A model generated the notes under the pieces. That model had not been told where the DNA came from. It worked only from the letters and a program-made list of their open reading frames with translations, and searched no databases. 64,000 nucleotides of DNA, from the NCBI RefSeq assembly GCF_022458895.1, contig NZ_JAINFL010000001.1, forward strand, positions 62,001 to 126,000, written 5' to 3'. The translations under genes were made by a program, and so were the position numbers. The stretch's first letter is position 1. The number at the start of each line of letters is the position of its first letter. Below are positions 42,242-51,906 of the stretch, piece after piece. This DNA comes from Roseihalotalea indica. GTDB taxonomy: Bacteria > Bacteroidota > Bacteroidia > Cytophagales > Cyclobacteriaceae.

Positions 42242-44080
42242 ATGAAAGCATCGATAACATGGATTATTATTTTACTAACATGCGCTAACATAATACAGGT
42301 TAGCGCTCAGGATACCGAGCAGATAGAGTTAGCGCAGCAATACGACGATAAGGGTGAGGTGGAAAAGGCGAAAACTATTTATGACGAGCTGGTTTCGAGA
42401 AAGAAAAATATAACCTTGGTCCACGACCGGTACATTCGGCTGTTAGTGAATAATGGATTTATGAGCGAAGCCGAAAAATACATGGACAAAGTATTACGGA
42501 TTTATCCGGATAATATTTTGTATCAGTTAGACGCTGGCTTGGTGCAATTGAGAAAGGGAGATGATGCCGAGGCTGAGAAATATTACACCGGCGTATTTGA
42601 GCGGGCTCAGAGCGATCCTATGCAGGTGCGAGTAGTCGCGGGTCATCTTATCAAGCATGAGCTCGTAGAGAGGGCCGTAAACATGTACCTGGCCGGCCGG
42701 CGGGCCAGTGGCGACCCCAACATGTATGCATTGGAGTTAGCCAACGTATACCGAAGGCTTAATGAAACGGATAAAATGGTACAAGAGTATCTGGCCTATG
42801 CCAATGAAGATCCTTCACATATCAGTTATGTAAAAAATGTGCTGCAAAATATTCTGACAGAGGAAGAAGATCTGGAGAGCATGTCGAATTTGCTGCTGGA
42901 TAAGATTCAGCAGGATGCTGACAACCCGTTATACAGTGAACTACTCATCTGGATTAATCTACAGCAAAAAAACTTTTACGGGGCGTTTATGCAGGCCAGA
43001 GCAGTAGACCGCCGATTACGCACCGAAGGAGATCAGGTAATGGATGTGGCTCAGATCGCTCTGGAAAATCATGATTATGAAAATGCGCTCAAAATGTATG
43101 ATTACATTATTGAGAAATATCCACGAACCGCTAATTACGTATCAGCCCGGCGCTATAAGATTAAAGCGCGGGAAGAGTTGGTAAAAAATCAGTTTCCAGT
43201 GCAGCAGGAGGAAATTGTTAAGCTGATTGAAGATTATCAGAATTTTATTGACGAAAGCGGTAATTCACCCATTGGTCCTAGTGCAGCAACATTAGAGGCA
43301 ATGCGTAGCCAAGCTTTGCTGTACGCTTTTTACATGGACGAAAAAGACCAGGCTATTGAAATTTTGCAACAAGTAGCTGGCAACTCTAAATCCAGCCGGG
43401 AGATGAAAGCCCAGACTAAACTGGATATGGGAGATATTTACGTACTCATGGATCAGCCCTGGGAATCTACCCTACTCTATGCTCAGGTTGAAAAAGCTCA
43501 TAAAGAAGAACCAGTGGGTTATGAGGCTAAATTACGAAATGCCAAACTTTCGTACTACAAAGGCGAATTCTCTCTGGCTCAGGATCATCTGGATGTGCTA
43601 AAAGAAGCTACCACTCGCGAGATTGCCAACGATGCTATGTCCCTTAGCTTACTAATTCAGAACAACACGGTCTTGGATACTTCTGGGGCTGCCATGCAAG
43701 CCTATGCCGATGTGGAACTCATGCTTTTTCAAAACAAGCAACAACCAGCCCTTACTAAGCTGGACAGCATGCTTAGTAAATACCAAGGGCATCCGTTGGA
43801 AGACGAAATTTATTGGCTTATGGCAAAAGTATATTTGCAACTAGGGAGTTTTGATGAGTCGTTAGCAAAACTCAGTAAAATTACTGAGTCTTACGGATTC
43901 GATATTTTGGGTGATGATGCGCTTTTTATGACAGGAAGAATTTACGAAGAGCAGCTTAAGGATAATGACAAAGCAATGGAGCTATACACGCAATTTATGC
44001 GGGAATATCCGGGCAGTATTTACGTAGCCGATGTACGTAAAAGATTTAGAAGCCTTAGAGGAGATTTTAACATCAATTAA
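42242..44080 (+). CDS. Secreted tetratricopeptide-repeat protein
   Basis: 612 residues from the ATG at 42242, which precedes the signal peptide WIIILLTCANIIQVSAQ. The frame is open 13 codons further to 42203 in the AT-rich origin region. The mature part has about ten TPR-type helix pairs: NGFMSEAEKYMDKVLRIYPDN, DYENALKMYDYIIEKYPRTA, FDESLAKLSKITESYGFD, and the last NDKAMELYTQFMREYPGS. TPR proteins are scaffolds. Periplasmic by signal. It is the first gene to the right of the putative origin. A hairpin terminator follows. Confidence 0.87.
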   Translation: MKASITWIIILLTCANIIQVSAQDTEQIELAQQYDDKGEVEKAKTIYDELVSRKKNITLVHDRYIRLLVNNGFMSEAEKYMDKVLRIYPDNILYQLDAGLVQLRKGDDAEAEKYYTGVFERAQSDPMQVRVVAGHLIKHELVERAVNMYLAGRRASGDPNMYALELANVYRRLNETDKMVQEYLAYANEDPSHISYVKNVLQNILTEEEDLESMSNLLLDKIQQDADNPLYSELLIWINLQQKNFYGAFMQARAVDRRLRTEGDQVMDVAQIALENHDYENALKMYDYIIEKYPRTANYVSARRYKIKAREELVKNQFPVQQEEIVKLIEDYQNFIDESGNSPIGPSAATLEAMRSQALLYAFYMDEKDQAIEILQQVAGNSKSSREMKAQTKLDMGDIYVLMDQPWESTLLYAQVEKAHKEEPVGYEAKLRNAKLSYYKGEFSLAQDHLDVLKEATTREIANDAMSLSLLIQNNTVLDTSGAAMQAYADVELMLFQNKQQPALTKLDSMLSKYQGHPLEDEIYWLMAKVYLQLGSFDESLAKLSKITESYGFDILGDDALFMTGRIYEEQLKDNDKAMELYTQFMREYPGSIYVADVRKRFRSLRGDFNIN

Positions 44081-44131
44081 AGCCTTATGAACGATTGTTC
44101 ATTAATATAGTTTTTATATAATATAACGAAA

Positions 44132-44155
44132 GGTGGATTGCTATCCACCGTTTTT
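44132..44155. terminator. Terminator between TPR and exchanger genes
   Basis: GGTGGAT-TGCT-ATCCACC (44132-44149) followed by GTTTTT, 51 bp after the TPR gene stop. The convergent exchanger gene ends 21 bp beyond, so the hairpin probably serves both. Confidence 0.8.
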
Positions 44156-44175
44156 ATTTACTATTAAAGTTGCGT

Positions 44176-45192
44176 TTACATAAAATAGAGCACTAAATAT
44201 CCGCCTATAAAAAGAGCTATCATTAGCAGACTTTCCCAACCTACTTTAGCAAAACCATATTTTTGCCGATGTAAAAGGCCAAGAAGCAAAACCCCTGAAA
44301 GTAGAATTGTTAAGGCTATAATGAACAATTGTTCATTGTCACTATGATGGTATAGAGAGCCGTTTCGGTAGGCACTATCCGCAAACGCCAAAAAGAGAAT
44401 ATCGAAGGTGTTACCGCCAATGATATTAGAAACCGCTAAGGTGAGAGCCCCCTGCCGAACCGCAGAGATAGAGACCACCAATTCAGGTAATGAGGTTGCA
44501 ATGGACGTACCCACTGCCCCTAGAAATGATTCTGAAACTCCAGTTTTATCAGCAATTTGAATAGCAGTTTGGGCGATAAAATAGCCAGCGAAAGCCACCA
44601 CTGCCGCTAGCCCAATAAATTGAAGAAGCAAAGGAGTTAAACGATACTTTTCCGCATTTGCCTCATCGGGTTCATCAGTAACCGTTTCGGAAGTATTCGA
44701 GGGTTCCCACATGGGATGTTTCTGAGCTTTAGAGATCAGGCGGGTTCCGAAAATATAAATCAGCAATAATACTAGAGAAGCAGGATGAACGGATGAAATG
44801 GTATAAGGCGGAACTGCCATAACCAGAACCACAAAACCTAACATTAAGATTAATAGCACCCCTTGCATTAAGCTGGTAAGCGAAGCAGAAGCATGTTCCA
44901 GATTTGCGCGAGGGTAAGCAATATCGGCAACTGCCAGAAAAACAGTTTGCGCAGCAATCCCTCCTACTGCATTGCTAAATGCCAGTTCAGGGTGATTCTC
45001 AAAAGCAGCCGTGACTGAAGTAACAATACCGGATAAAGAGGTAACCCCCCCTAGCAATACTCCACCAACCAGTGCTTCTCCTAAGCCAGTGACGTCGGCC
45101 AGACGATCTGAAATTTTAGTAAGATAAGTGCCGGCTACCGCAATGATAGCTGCTAAACCAATAAAGGCAATAATAGCCCAAGCTAAACTCAT
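44176..45192 (-). CDS. Sodium/calcium exchanger family (CaCA) membrane protein
   Basis: 338 residues with about ten membrane helices in two inverted halves. Repeat-1 has VGGVLLGGVTSLSGIVTSVTAA where most relatives have a GTSLPE-type motif. Repeat-2 has GAVGTSIATSLPELVVSISAV and SNIIGGNTFDILFLAFAD, close to the canonical alpha-repeat with the acidic residue. A hydrophilic loop of about 30 residues (MWEPSNTSETVTDEPDE) separates the halves. Probably a cation/H+ or Na+/Ca2+ antiporter. The loss of Glu in the first half (SLSG) could change ion specificity. Confidence 0.88.
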   Translation of the reverse strand: MSLAWAIIAFIGLAAIIAVAGTYLTKISDRLADVTGLGEALVGGVLLGGVTSLSGIVTSVTAAFENHPELAFSNAVGGIAAQTVFLAVADIAYPRANLEHASASLTSLMQGVLLILMLGFVVLVMAVPPYTISSVHPASLVLLLIYIFGTRLISKAQKHPMWEPSNTSETVTDEPDEANAEKYRLTPLLLQFIGLAAVVAFAGYFIAQTAIQIADKTGVSESFLGAVGTSIATSLPELVVSISAVRQGALTLAVSNIIGGNTFDILFLAFADSAYRNGSLYHHSDNEQLFIIALTILLSGVLLLGLLHRQKYGFAKVGWESLLMIALFIGGYLVLYFM

Positions 45193-45241
45193 AACAGTCT
45201 TTTAATGTATTGCTGTTATAAGGCGAGGCAAAATAAATTGT

Positions 45242-46081
45242 TCAGAGATTGCCGGACTGAATCAGGAAGTATCCGATGGCTGCCAGCACTCCCAATCCTA
45301 GCACAACTAGTATCCAAACCGACCAGGATCGGCTAATTTCAATGGCTGAAACTTTACCGTCAATAACAGAAATTCGCAGCCGGTTAGGAAGTTGATAAGA
45401 GCCATTGGCCGGGACCGTGCCGTTAATGCGTATCAGGTCATTTTCAGTAATATCCTCTTCATCTTGCTGATAAATTTCCAGCATACCGTGGGCTACAGTG
45501 GCATATGATTTACGGTAAAGGATTGTTTTTATTCGGCTTTTGCGGATAACCAGCACTCGAGGATCATTCATCAACGGATAGCTCCCTTCCGGAAATGCCC
45601 GGCCATTCAGGGTTACTTTATTACCTACTACTGGGTAAGGAGTGTCATAATCACGCTCAACTTCCATCCAGATGTTACCCTCCAGTTCCAGTTTCAAAAT
45701 GTTGTGCTTCTTATACCGAAGTTTTTCCAGGTAGGAAGTAATATCAAGGTCAGGGATAAGATTAGGGTTGGCCAATGTGACAAACTCATGTTCGCTGCCA
45801 TCAACTTTCCATATCATAGCTGCCCGATCAATATAACTGGGGTTATAAAGAAAGCGACCTTTCTTCCGCTCTATCAGTAGTCCGTTAATCTCCGAGAGAT
45901 ATTCCCAGCGGGCTGTTTCCACTTTACCATTCCGGGAAATGAGCAGCTCATGATCATCGCGGAAAATAAATTTTTCCAAAGCTTTCCCTTCTTTCACCAC
46001 CACCCAGGGTTTTTGAGTAAGGTAATGAAGATTAGTAGAAGAAAGACCAGGAATGACTTTTTGAAGCAAACGGCGGATCAT
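45242..46081 (-). CDS. Tail-anchored protein of unknown function
   Basis: 279 residues. No N-terminal signal. One C-terminal membrane helix (WSVWILVVLGLGVLAAIGYFLIQ, about 254-276), so the long soluble part faces the cytosol unless another topology is used. It is beta-rich with many Arg/Lys and contains two stretches resembling each other: NGKVETARWEYLSEINGLLI and RKSRIKTILYRKSYATVAHG. No domain recognised. It lies between the exchanger gene and tRNA-Val, with its own leader. Confidence 0.65.
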   Translation of the reverse strand: MIRRLLQKVIPGLSSTNLHYLTQKPWVVVKEGKALEKFIFRDDHELLISRNGKVETARWEYLSEINGLLIERKKGRFLYNPSYIDRAAMIWKVDGSEHEFVTLANPNLIPDLDITSYLEKLRYKKHNILKLELEGNIWMEVERDYDTPYPVVGNKVTLNGRAFPEGSYPLMNDPRVLVIRKSRIKTILYRKSYATVAHGMLEIYQQDEEDITENDLIRINGTVPANGSYQLPNRLRISVIDGKVSAIEISRSWSVWILVVLGLGVLAAIGYFLIQSGNL

Positions 46082-46115
46082 AGGAAAGGGATGATTGCAG
46101 GGAGTTGAAAAAGTG

Positions 46116-46190
46116 TGGGACGTACTGGATTCGAACCAGTGACCTCTGCCCTGTCAAGGCAGCGCTCTAAACCAACTGAGCTAACGCCCC
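46116..46190 (-). tRNA. tRNA-Val (anticodon GAC)
   Basis: 75 nt on the minus strand. Acceptor GGGGCGT pairs with ACGTCCC (one G-U), discriminator A. D-arm AGCTCAGTTGGTTTAGAGC, anticodon arm CTGCC-TTGACAG-GGCAG with anticodon GAC at 46153-46155, T-arm CTGG-TTCGAAT-CCAG. CCA is not encoded. Confidence 0.96.
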
Positions 46191-46230
46191 AGATGCACAA
46201 ATGTACGTAATAAATGTAAAATATCTACTG

Positions 46231-47298
46231 CTAAGATCCACGGGATGAACCTTCATCGTATACGCGGTTAATCAGCCTTAGTGCTTCTTCCAATATTGTA
46301 TCTCTCCCTGCTTGCTTATCCTCATCGGTAATATCTACCCGGATATCGGGGGCTACTCCGTTTTCTATATTTTCACCAGCTACTGTGGTTGTTACAGTAG
46401 AAGAAAACCGATAGGTCCATCCGTTGGGTAACTCGCGATTAATGGGTAGGCCCCCACCTCCGCCAGTGTTATCACCCATGACCACCACATTAGGAAAATT
46501 CTTCATGATCTGCACAAAAAAGTTGGTGGCACTGTAGCAAGACCGGTTAGTTAGTACAACTACCGGGGCTTTGTATTGATAGTCTCCTTTGGGGTCAACG
46601 TATTTCTTCACAGGCTCAGTAAGATCATTATGACCAGGGCCATCCTTATAATACCAGTTTTGCACATGACGCCGCTCATCGGTAAACCGACTAACTAAGG
46701 TGTTAACATTGCCAATACTACCTCCTCCGTTGTCTCGCACATCAATAATTAACCCTCTGTAAATAATAGTATCTTCATCAGAAACCCGGCTGGCATATAG
46801 GGTGACCAAATAATCAGCAATAGATTCGCTAAAGTCATCCTCAAAACTTTTGTAATAGATATAGCCGACAGAATCAATAGCCCGGTGCAAAAATGGCCCG
46901 GTAATTTCATAGTCATCCCCTAAATAATTGCGCTCTAAAGTGGTAAAATCAAAATTTTGGGGATAATCCAGGTACCAGTCCCAATTGCGGGAGAGGTCAA
47001 AGCCCGCTTGTAAATTAACATGGCCATCACGTAGCACAAATAGCATATCGGCCAACACATTGAATAAGGAATCATTGCGCATTCCGTTTTTCACGCGGGG
47101 CCGGTTAGCTTCGTATACGGCATCCCAGTCTATTCCTTTCAGATCGAAGAAGGTGTAATTCTCATCTACAGTAGTCCATAAAGAATTAAAGACATCTACC
47201 GCATTGTTATCGTATTCATCACGAATCAGGGCCTCTTCACAGGCAAACATCAGTAGGCTAAAAGCCAATATCAGTAGTCCGTTTCGTAGTTGTGTCAT
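46231..47298 (-). CDS. S41 family peptidase (C-terminal processing protease-like) lipoprotein
   Basis: 355 residues. Lipoprotein signal with LMFACEE (Cys20). An N-terminal helical domain (VFNSLWTTVDENYTFFDLKGIDW), then the tail-specific protease core: GLIIDVRDNGGGSIGN, VVLTNRSCYSATNFFVQIMKNFPN with the Ser-Ala nucleophile region, and GDNTGGGGGLPINRELPNGW. No clear PDZ domain, as in several Bacteroidota S41 lipoproteins. Probably degrades periplasmic peptides. One base from the upstream beta-barrel gene, so co-transcribed with it and lysA. Confidence 0.9.
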   Translation of the reverse strand: MTQLRNGLLILAFSLLMFACEEALIRDEYDNNAVDVFNSLWTTVDENYTFFDLKGIDWDAVYEANRPRVKNGMRNDSLFNVLADMLFVLRDGHVNLQAGFDLSRNWDWYLDYPQNFDFTTLERNYLGDDYEITGPFLHRAIDSVGYIYYKSFEDDFSESIADYLVTLYASRVSDEDTIIYRGLIIDVRDNGGGSIGNVNTLVSRFTDERRHVQNWYYKDGPGHNDLTEPVKKYVDPKGDYQYKAPVVVLTNRSCYSATNFFVQIMKNFPNVVVMGDNTGGGGGLPINRELPNGWTYRFSSTVTTTVAGENIENGVAPDIRVDITDEDKQAGRDTILEEALRLINRVYDEGSSRGS

Positions 47299-47299
47299 G

Positions 47300-48106
47300 C
47301 TAAAAGTTAAACATGGTTCCTATCACAATATTGTGAGATGCTGCTTTCACCAGTCGAGGTTCGCTATAGCGCAAATAATTCCATTCATAACTAAGGCGCA
47401 GCCGGTTATTATTATTCAGCACATATTCCAGGGAAAGGGTGTTGCTAAACCGGAAAAACTTATTGAAACTGGTAAGTTGCCCACTTTCAAAAAACTGGGC
47501 AATGGGCTCTTCCCGCTCATCATCCAGAAACCCGGGCAGTCGGGTGGTGCCATAAGAAGGCCTGACAGCAAATGTTAGCAGTGGTAAATAGGCTGAATAA
47601 TCTAGTTGAAACCGGCGGTTCCACAGGGTAAACGGGTACACTAAAGAAGTAGCTGGACTTAGCGAAAGGTATACGCTATTATTGACGGAGTTATTAGAAT
47701 AGTTCTCAAAGTTCCATAGCATCCATAAGCCGTTTACGGAACCTCCGGCAAACCAGTGTAAGCGATTTTGCAACAGATTTCTGACATGTCTTTTGTAACT
47801 ATAGTTAACCTCCGTGCGGTAGTAGTTAACGTCGGCATACTCAAAGGCGAAGGCCGACATTTGGCCGTAGTCAAAGCGGGCGTCAAGATGATTTAGAACG
47901 CTACTATCTTTTCGGAAATGAAACCCACCCACGAAAGAAAGAGCGTGCCCCTGATACCGCAAAGAAGAAGCACTTTTATCTAAAAACTTAGGCAGTGTGT
48001 ATCCTGCCATCAGGTTAAAGGAGCGATGGCTGGATAAAGATTGTGCTGCTATACTATAAGAGATAATAAAAAACAGCAGAAAAAAGGAAATTGAACGAAT
48101 GTTCAT
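47300..48106 (-). CDS. Hypothetical outer-membrane beta-barrel protein
   Basis: 268 residues. Signal peptide about 1-21 (SIAAQ). Mature protein is Tyr-, Phe- and Arg-rich with alternating strands (YFRYSEPRL-like, LSYEWNYLRYSEPRLVK at the end, terminating in MFNF), consistent with an outer-membrane barrel of about 10-12 strands that ends in Phe. No specific family recognised. Its ATG overlaps the lysA stop by 4 bp, so translation is coupled. Confidence 0.7.
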   Translation of the reverse strand: MNIRSISFFLLFFIISYSIAAQSLSSHRSFNLMAGYTLPKFLDKSASSLRYQGHALSFVGGFHFRKDSSVLNHLDARFDYGQMSAFAFEYADVNYYRTEVNYSYKRHVRNLLQNRLHWFAGGSVNGLWMLWNFENYSNNSVNNSVYLSLSPATSLVYPFTLWNRRFQLDYSAYLPLLTFAVRPSYGTTRLPGFLDDEREEPIAQFFESGQLTSFNKFFRFSNTLSLEYVLNNNNRLRLSYEWNYLRYSEPRLVKAASHNIVIGTMFNF

Positions 48107-49356
48107 AGATCAATTTCAATCTGGTTGCGCATAATATCGTCTAAGGTTTCCCGCTGGCGAATCAACTTAGCTTCCCCTTGGTAAATTAATACCTCGGCAG
48201 GGCGAAAACGAGAGTTGTAATTTGAAGCCATGCTAAAGCCATAAGCCCCCGCATTTTTAATAGCTATAATATCGCCCGCCCTTACTTCCGCTAACGAACG
48301 ATTAAGTCCAAACGTATCGGTTTCACAGATATAGCCAACTACATGGTATTGTTTGGGCTCACCATTCGGATTAGAAATATTGATAATCTCATGGTAAGCA
48401 TCATACATCATGGGTCGCAAAAGGTGGTTTAAACCTGAATTAAGATGTACAAAATGCACCCCGGGATTTTCCTTAACAACAGTAGTTTGGGCTAGAAGAT
48501 AACCGCTGTCACTCACCAGAAATTTTCCTGGTTCAAACCACATCTCTAGCTCCCGGCCATATTCCTGGCAAAACTCAAGGAATGCCTCTTCCATCAGAGT
48601 GGCTAATTTTTCAATATCGGTACCTGCGTCTCCTTTTTTATAAGGAACCTTAAATCCGCTACCAAAATCAATAAACTGAAGGCTGGGAAAGTGGCGAGCC
48701 GCAGAAAACAAGCGCCGGGCACCTTGCACAAAAACATCAACGTCTTTAATATCCGAGCCGGTGTGAATATGAAGACCGTTAATATGGATATTGTATTGCT
48801 TCACCAGTTCCAGCATAAGATCTAGCTGAGAAAGAGCAACCCCAAACTTGGACTCACTGTGGCCGACCGAAATTTTTTCATGCCCGCCTGCCCGAATATC
48901 CGGGTTCAGACGAATACAGCAGGGAACATTAGAACCATAGCGCTCGCCAATGTAGCGCAGCAGTGGCAAACTGTCTACATTCATCTGAATTCCTAAGGAA
49001 ATCGCCTCATCAATCTCAGAAAAAGTTACTCCGCTGGGAGTGTACATAATCTGCTGGGGCGAAAATCCGGCCTTTAACCCAATGTGAGCCTCTTGTATAG
49101 AGACTACATCCAGATCGATGCCTTGCTGACGCATCAACTTAAGGATAGAAATATTAGTGAGGGCCTTGGCTGCATATTTAAAGTGGACCTTCGGGTAAGT
49201 GAAAGCGCTACGCAGCTTATGGATTTGGGCAACAATTGTGTCCGCATCGTACACATACAAAGGCGTACCAAATTTTCGGCATACCTCAGTCAAATCAACA
49301 CCCTGCATAGCAGGTGCTAATGGTGTAACAGCGGCGGTTGGGTTGGAAAATGACAT
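48103..49356 (-). CDS. lysA: Diaminopimelate decarboxylase
   Basis: 417 residues from the ATG at 49356. Three codons upstream is a TTG that I do not favour. PLP-binding Lys in FKYAAKALTNISIL, HIHTGSDI, FIDFGSGFKVPY, WFEPGKFLVSDSGYLL and the second active-site Cys region VGYICETDTFGLNR are all present. It removes CO2 from meso-diaminopimelate to give lysine. Divergent from the MutS-like gene. Downstream genes for a beta-barrel and S41 peptidase overlap or abut. Confidence 0.95.
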   Translation of the reverse strand: MSFSNPTAAVTPLAPAMQGVDLTEVCRKFGTPLYVYDADTIVAQIHKLRSAFTYPKVHFKYAAKALTNISILKLMRQQGIDLDVVSIQEAHIGLKAGFSPQQIMYTPSGVTFSEIDEAISLGIQMNVDSLPLLRYIGERYGSNVPCCIRLNPDIRAGGHEKISVGHSESKFGVALSQLDLMLELVKQYNIHINGLHIHTGSDIKDVDVFVQGARRLFSAARHFPSLQFIDFGSGFKVPYKKGDAGTDIEKLATLMEEAFLEFCQEYGRELEMWFEPGKFLVSDSGYLLAQTTVVKENPGVHFVHLNSGLNHLLRPMMYDAYHEIINISNPNGEPKQYHVVGYICETDTFGLNRSLAEVRAGDIIAIKNAGAYGFSMASNYNSRFRPAEVLIYQGEAKLIRQRETLDDIMRNQIEIDL

Positions 49357-49441
49357 ATTTAACAAATTCAGAATAACGAAGATACAATAAGATTTGGGAT
49401 AAAAAGGGGGATTTTACAAACTTGTCCCCATTTTTACGTTA

Positions 49442-51289
49442 ATGCATAAGCAAACATTGGTTAGTATGAACGAGTCAGTAAAGACGGTGTTTCAAAACCG
49501 CTTTGAAACATTTAAACAACAAGCCCGGGAGCTGGAACAAACCTCAAACCGGTTATCATTTTATCGAATTGTCTTTTTTATCATCACCGTCATCGTGCTG
49601 GTTTATCTGGCCAACGCTCGGCTCACATTGCCATTTTTCGGTTTGCTGGGGGTATTCATTGTTGGTTTTCCCATACTGGTAAATCGCCATCGCCGAATAC
49701 AACAGCAGCATGAGCATGCGCAGCGGCTGGAAAAAATTAATCAGGAAGAATTGCAGCGGCTGGATTACAAATTGCATGGTTTTGATGCCGGCGAGTCATA
49801 CCAAGATGCTAATCACCCCTACACCGGTGATCTGGATGTTTTCGGTGAGCACTCTTTATTTCAGCTGATTAATCGTAGTGCTACTCAAAAGGGAAAAGAC
49901 TTTCTGGCTCAGTGGCTGCAACATCCGGCTTCATCGGCAGAGATTGTTGAAAGACAAACGGCTGCCAAAGAGCTATATGAGCAAATAGACTGGCGGCAAA
50001 ACCAACAGGCCCACGGGCGAAGAGTAGATACAACTAAAGAGGATATTGAACAGCTAATTGGTTGGGTGCATACCCCGACCGATCTGCCACAAAGAGGGCT
50101 ATATCAAGCACTTCAGCTTGGGTTATCGATTACTACGGTACTTACAATTGTGTTAAGTATGGCAGGTTTTGTTCCGTATTATATTCCACTACTACTGGTG
50201 CTGGTGAATATTTTTGTGGTGGCTAGCAAAGCGAAAGTAGCGGAGAAAACCCATCAGCAAACCAATAAAAGTGTACCCACGCTTACTGCCTACCAGCATA
50301 TGATGGAAGGCGTAGAAGAGCAAACCTTTAAGGCCAGCAAACTAAAGGCACTACAAGCAACTCTGAATCATAGTGAGCAACGAGCCTCTAAAGCCGTGAG
50401 CGAGATTCGGTACATTCTATCCAACTTCGATGCTCGGGCCAACATGGTCTACCATGTTTTTAACTTCATCTTCTTATTAGACTTATACTGGCTGTTACGT
50501 GCTGATGCCTGGAAGGCAAAAGCAAAAGATCAAATTGAGACCTGGCTAAATAGCATGGGTGAAATGGAGGCCATCAATAGTTTATCCAGCTTTGGGTTTG
50601 CTCATCCGGATTTTACATTTCCTACCATCGTAGAATCGCAACATCACATTGCCGCCACTGACATGGGACACTGTCTGCTACCTCCTGCTCAGCGGGTGAA
50701 TAATGACTTTGCAATGGAAGGACGAGGGGCAATCAACATTATTACTGGCTCCAACATGTCAGGCAAAAGTACATTTCTGCGCACCATAGGCACTAATGTA
50801 GTGCTGGCATTGCTGGGTGCCCCGGTGTGCGCCCGGCACTTTGAGGTAGCGGTCATGCAGGTATTTACCAGCATGCGCACCCAGGACTCGTTGGAAGAAA
50901 ATGTCTCCTCTTTTTATGCAGAACTGCGTAGACTGCGCCAACTGCTGATGATGCTGGAGGTACCTCAACTACCGGTGCTGTTTATGCTGGATGAAATCCT
51001 GAAAGGTACCAACTCCCATGATCGCCATCACGGAGCAGCTTCGCTGGTGAAGCAACTTAGCAAACTGCAGGCTTCTGGTTTTGTCTCAACCCATGATCTG
51101 GAGCTGGGCAATCTGGCTGACGAGCTGCCTAATCTGCGCAACTACAGTTTTACCAGCACCATTGAGGGCGATGAGATTATTTTTGATTATCACTTGCACG
51201 ATGGCGTATGCCAGAGCTTCAACGCCAGCAAGCTGATGGAAAAAATGGGCATTGCCATTGAAAAGACCCAGAGCGAGCCAACCAAATAA
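49442..51289 (+). CDS. Membrane-anchored MutS-family ATPase
   Basis: 615 residues. Two N-terminal membrane helices (about 38-57 and 62-80) and two more near 222-255, which mismatch-repair MutS lacks. The C-terminal MutS domain V is complete: Walker A GSNMSGKST at 436-444, then MRTQDSLEENVSSFYAELRR, Walker B LPVLFMLDEILKGTNSHDRH, and FVSTHDLELG. The mismatch-recognition and clamp domains are absent. Probably a Bacteroidota family of membrane-bound MutS-like ATPases with unknown substrate. Its stop overlaps the next ATG (TAATG). Confidence 0.88.
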   Translation: MHKQTLVSMNESVKTVFQNRFETFKQQARELEQTSNRLSFYRIVFFIITVIVLVYLANARLTLPFFGLLGVFIVGFPILVNRHRRIQQQHEHAQRLEKINQEELQRLDYKLHGFDAGESYQDANHPYTGDLDVFGEHSLFQLINRSATQKGKDFLAQWLQHPASSAEIVERQTAAKELYEQIDWRQNQQAHGRRVDTTKEDIEQLIGWVHTPTDLPQRGLYQALQLGLSITTVLTIVLSMAGFVPYYIPLLLVLVNIFVVASKAKVAEKTHQQTNKSVPTLTAYQHMMEGVEEQTFKASKLKALQATLNHSEQRASKAVSEIRYILSNFDARANMVYHVFNFIFLLDLYWLLRADAWKAKAKDQIETWLNSMGEMEAINSLSSFGFAHPDFTFPTIVESQHHIAATDMGHCLLPPAQRVNNDFAMEGRGAINIITGSNMSGKSTFLRTIGTNVVLALLGAPVCARHFEVAVMQVFTSMRTQDSLEENVSSFYAELRRLRQLLMMLEVPQLPVLFMLDEILKGTNSHDRHHGAASLVKQLSKLQASGFVSTHDLELGNLADELPNLRNYSFTSTIEGDEIIFDYHLHDGVCQSFNASKLMEKMGIAIEKTQSEPTK

Positions 51290-51831
51290 TGTATCCTCAA
51301 TCTATGAACGAGATTCTGATACTAACCGGAGCTTGTGGAGTAGGCAAATCAACGGTTTCTAAAGCATGGGCCAAGGCAAAGCAGGGCGCCGTTATAGAAG
51401 CAGACTATTTTACCGAGTGGATTTATAAAGATACGTTTAAGCAGTTTTCTCCGCAGGAGGAGATACTGGTAGCAAACCTGTGAGCAAACCTGTGTGTAAT
51501 AACAGCCAAAGAATACCTCCAACTCAACATGCCAGTGGCTATTGAGAATGTGTGGAGCCCCGGTGGTCTTGATATTTTAAAAAGCCGGTTTGAAAAAGAG
51601 GTTGAAAATCCTCAATTGAAATTTGTATGGCTTTTTTGCGAGATTAATGAAAACCACCAAAGGGATGAACTTCGCCTGCCTGAAAACCAAATGCGCAACC
51701 GGGTGGACATTGTGAATGAAGAACTGAAAGCCTACTTGTGGAAACCCTATGTTCAGCGCATTGATTCAAGCAAATTAACCGTTAGTGAGACGCTTCGCCG
51801 TATTAAAGACCTAAATTATTTAACGATCTAG
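51289..51831 (+). pseudogene. P-loop kinase-like gene interrupted by a duplication-made stop codon
   Basis: A single reading frame of 180 codons with a TGA at 51481-51483. The first part (64 codons; ATG at 51289 or, better, 51304) has Walker A LTGACGVGKST and EADYFTEWIYKD. The second part continues in the same frame: ANLCVITAKEYLQLN, PVAIENVWSPGG and ETLRRIKDLNYL. The stop arises from a tandem 12-bp duplication (51471-51494). With one copy removed the frame is open throughout. Family: small nucleotide or sugar kinase/ATPase of the P-loop type. It follows the MutS-like gene with stop/start overlap. Confidence 0.85.
51471..51494. repeat. Tandem 12-bp duplication AGCAAACCTGTG x2
   Basis: Two perfect adjacent copies, 51471-51482 and 51483-51494. 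The junction creates TGA in frame. Because 12 is a multiple of three, the reading frame after the stop is kept. Confidence 0.98.
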
Positions 51832-51906
51832 GCACTCATAAACCTGTTGCTGATATTAGATCTTATTCTGATTTCTCTAATGACATATCGGGAAGCGGGT
51901 GGCAGA

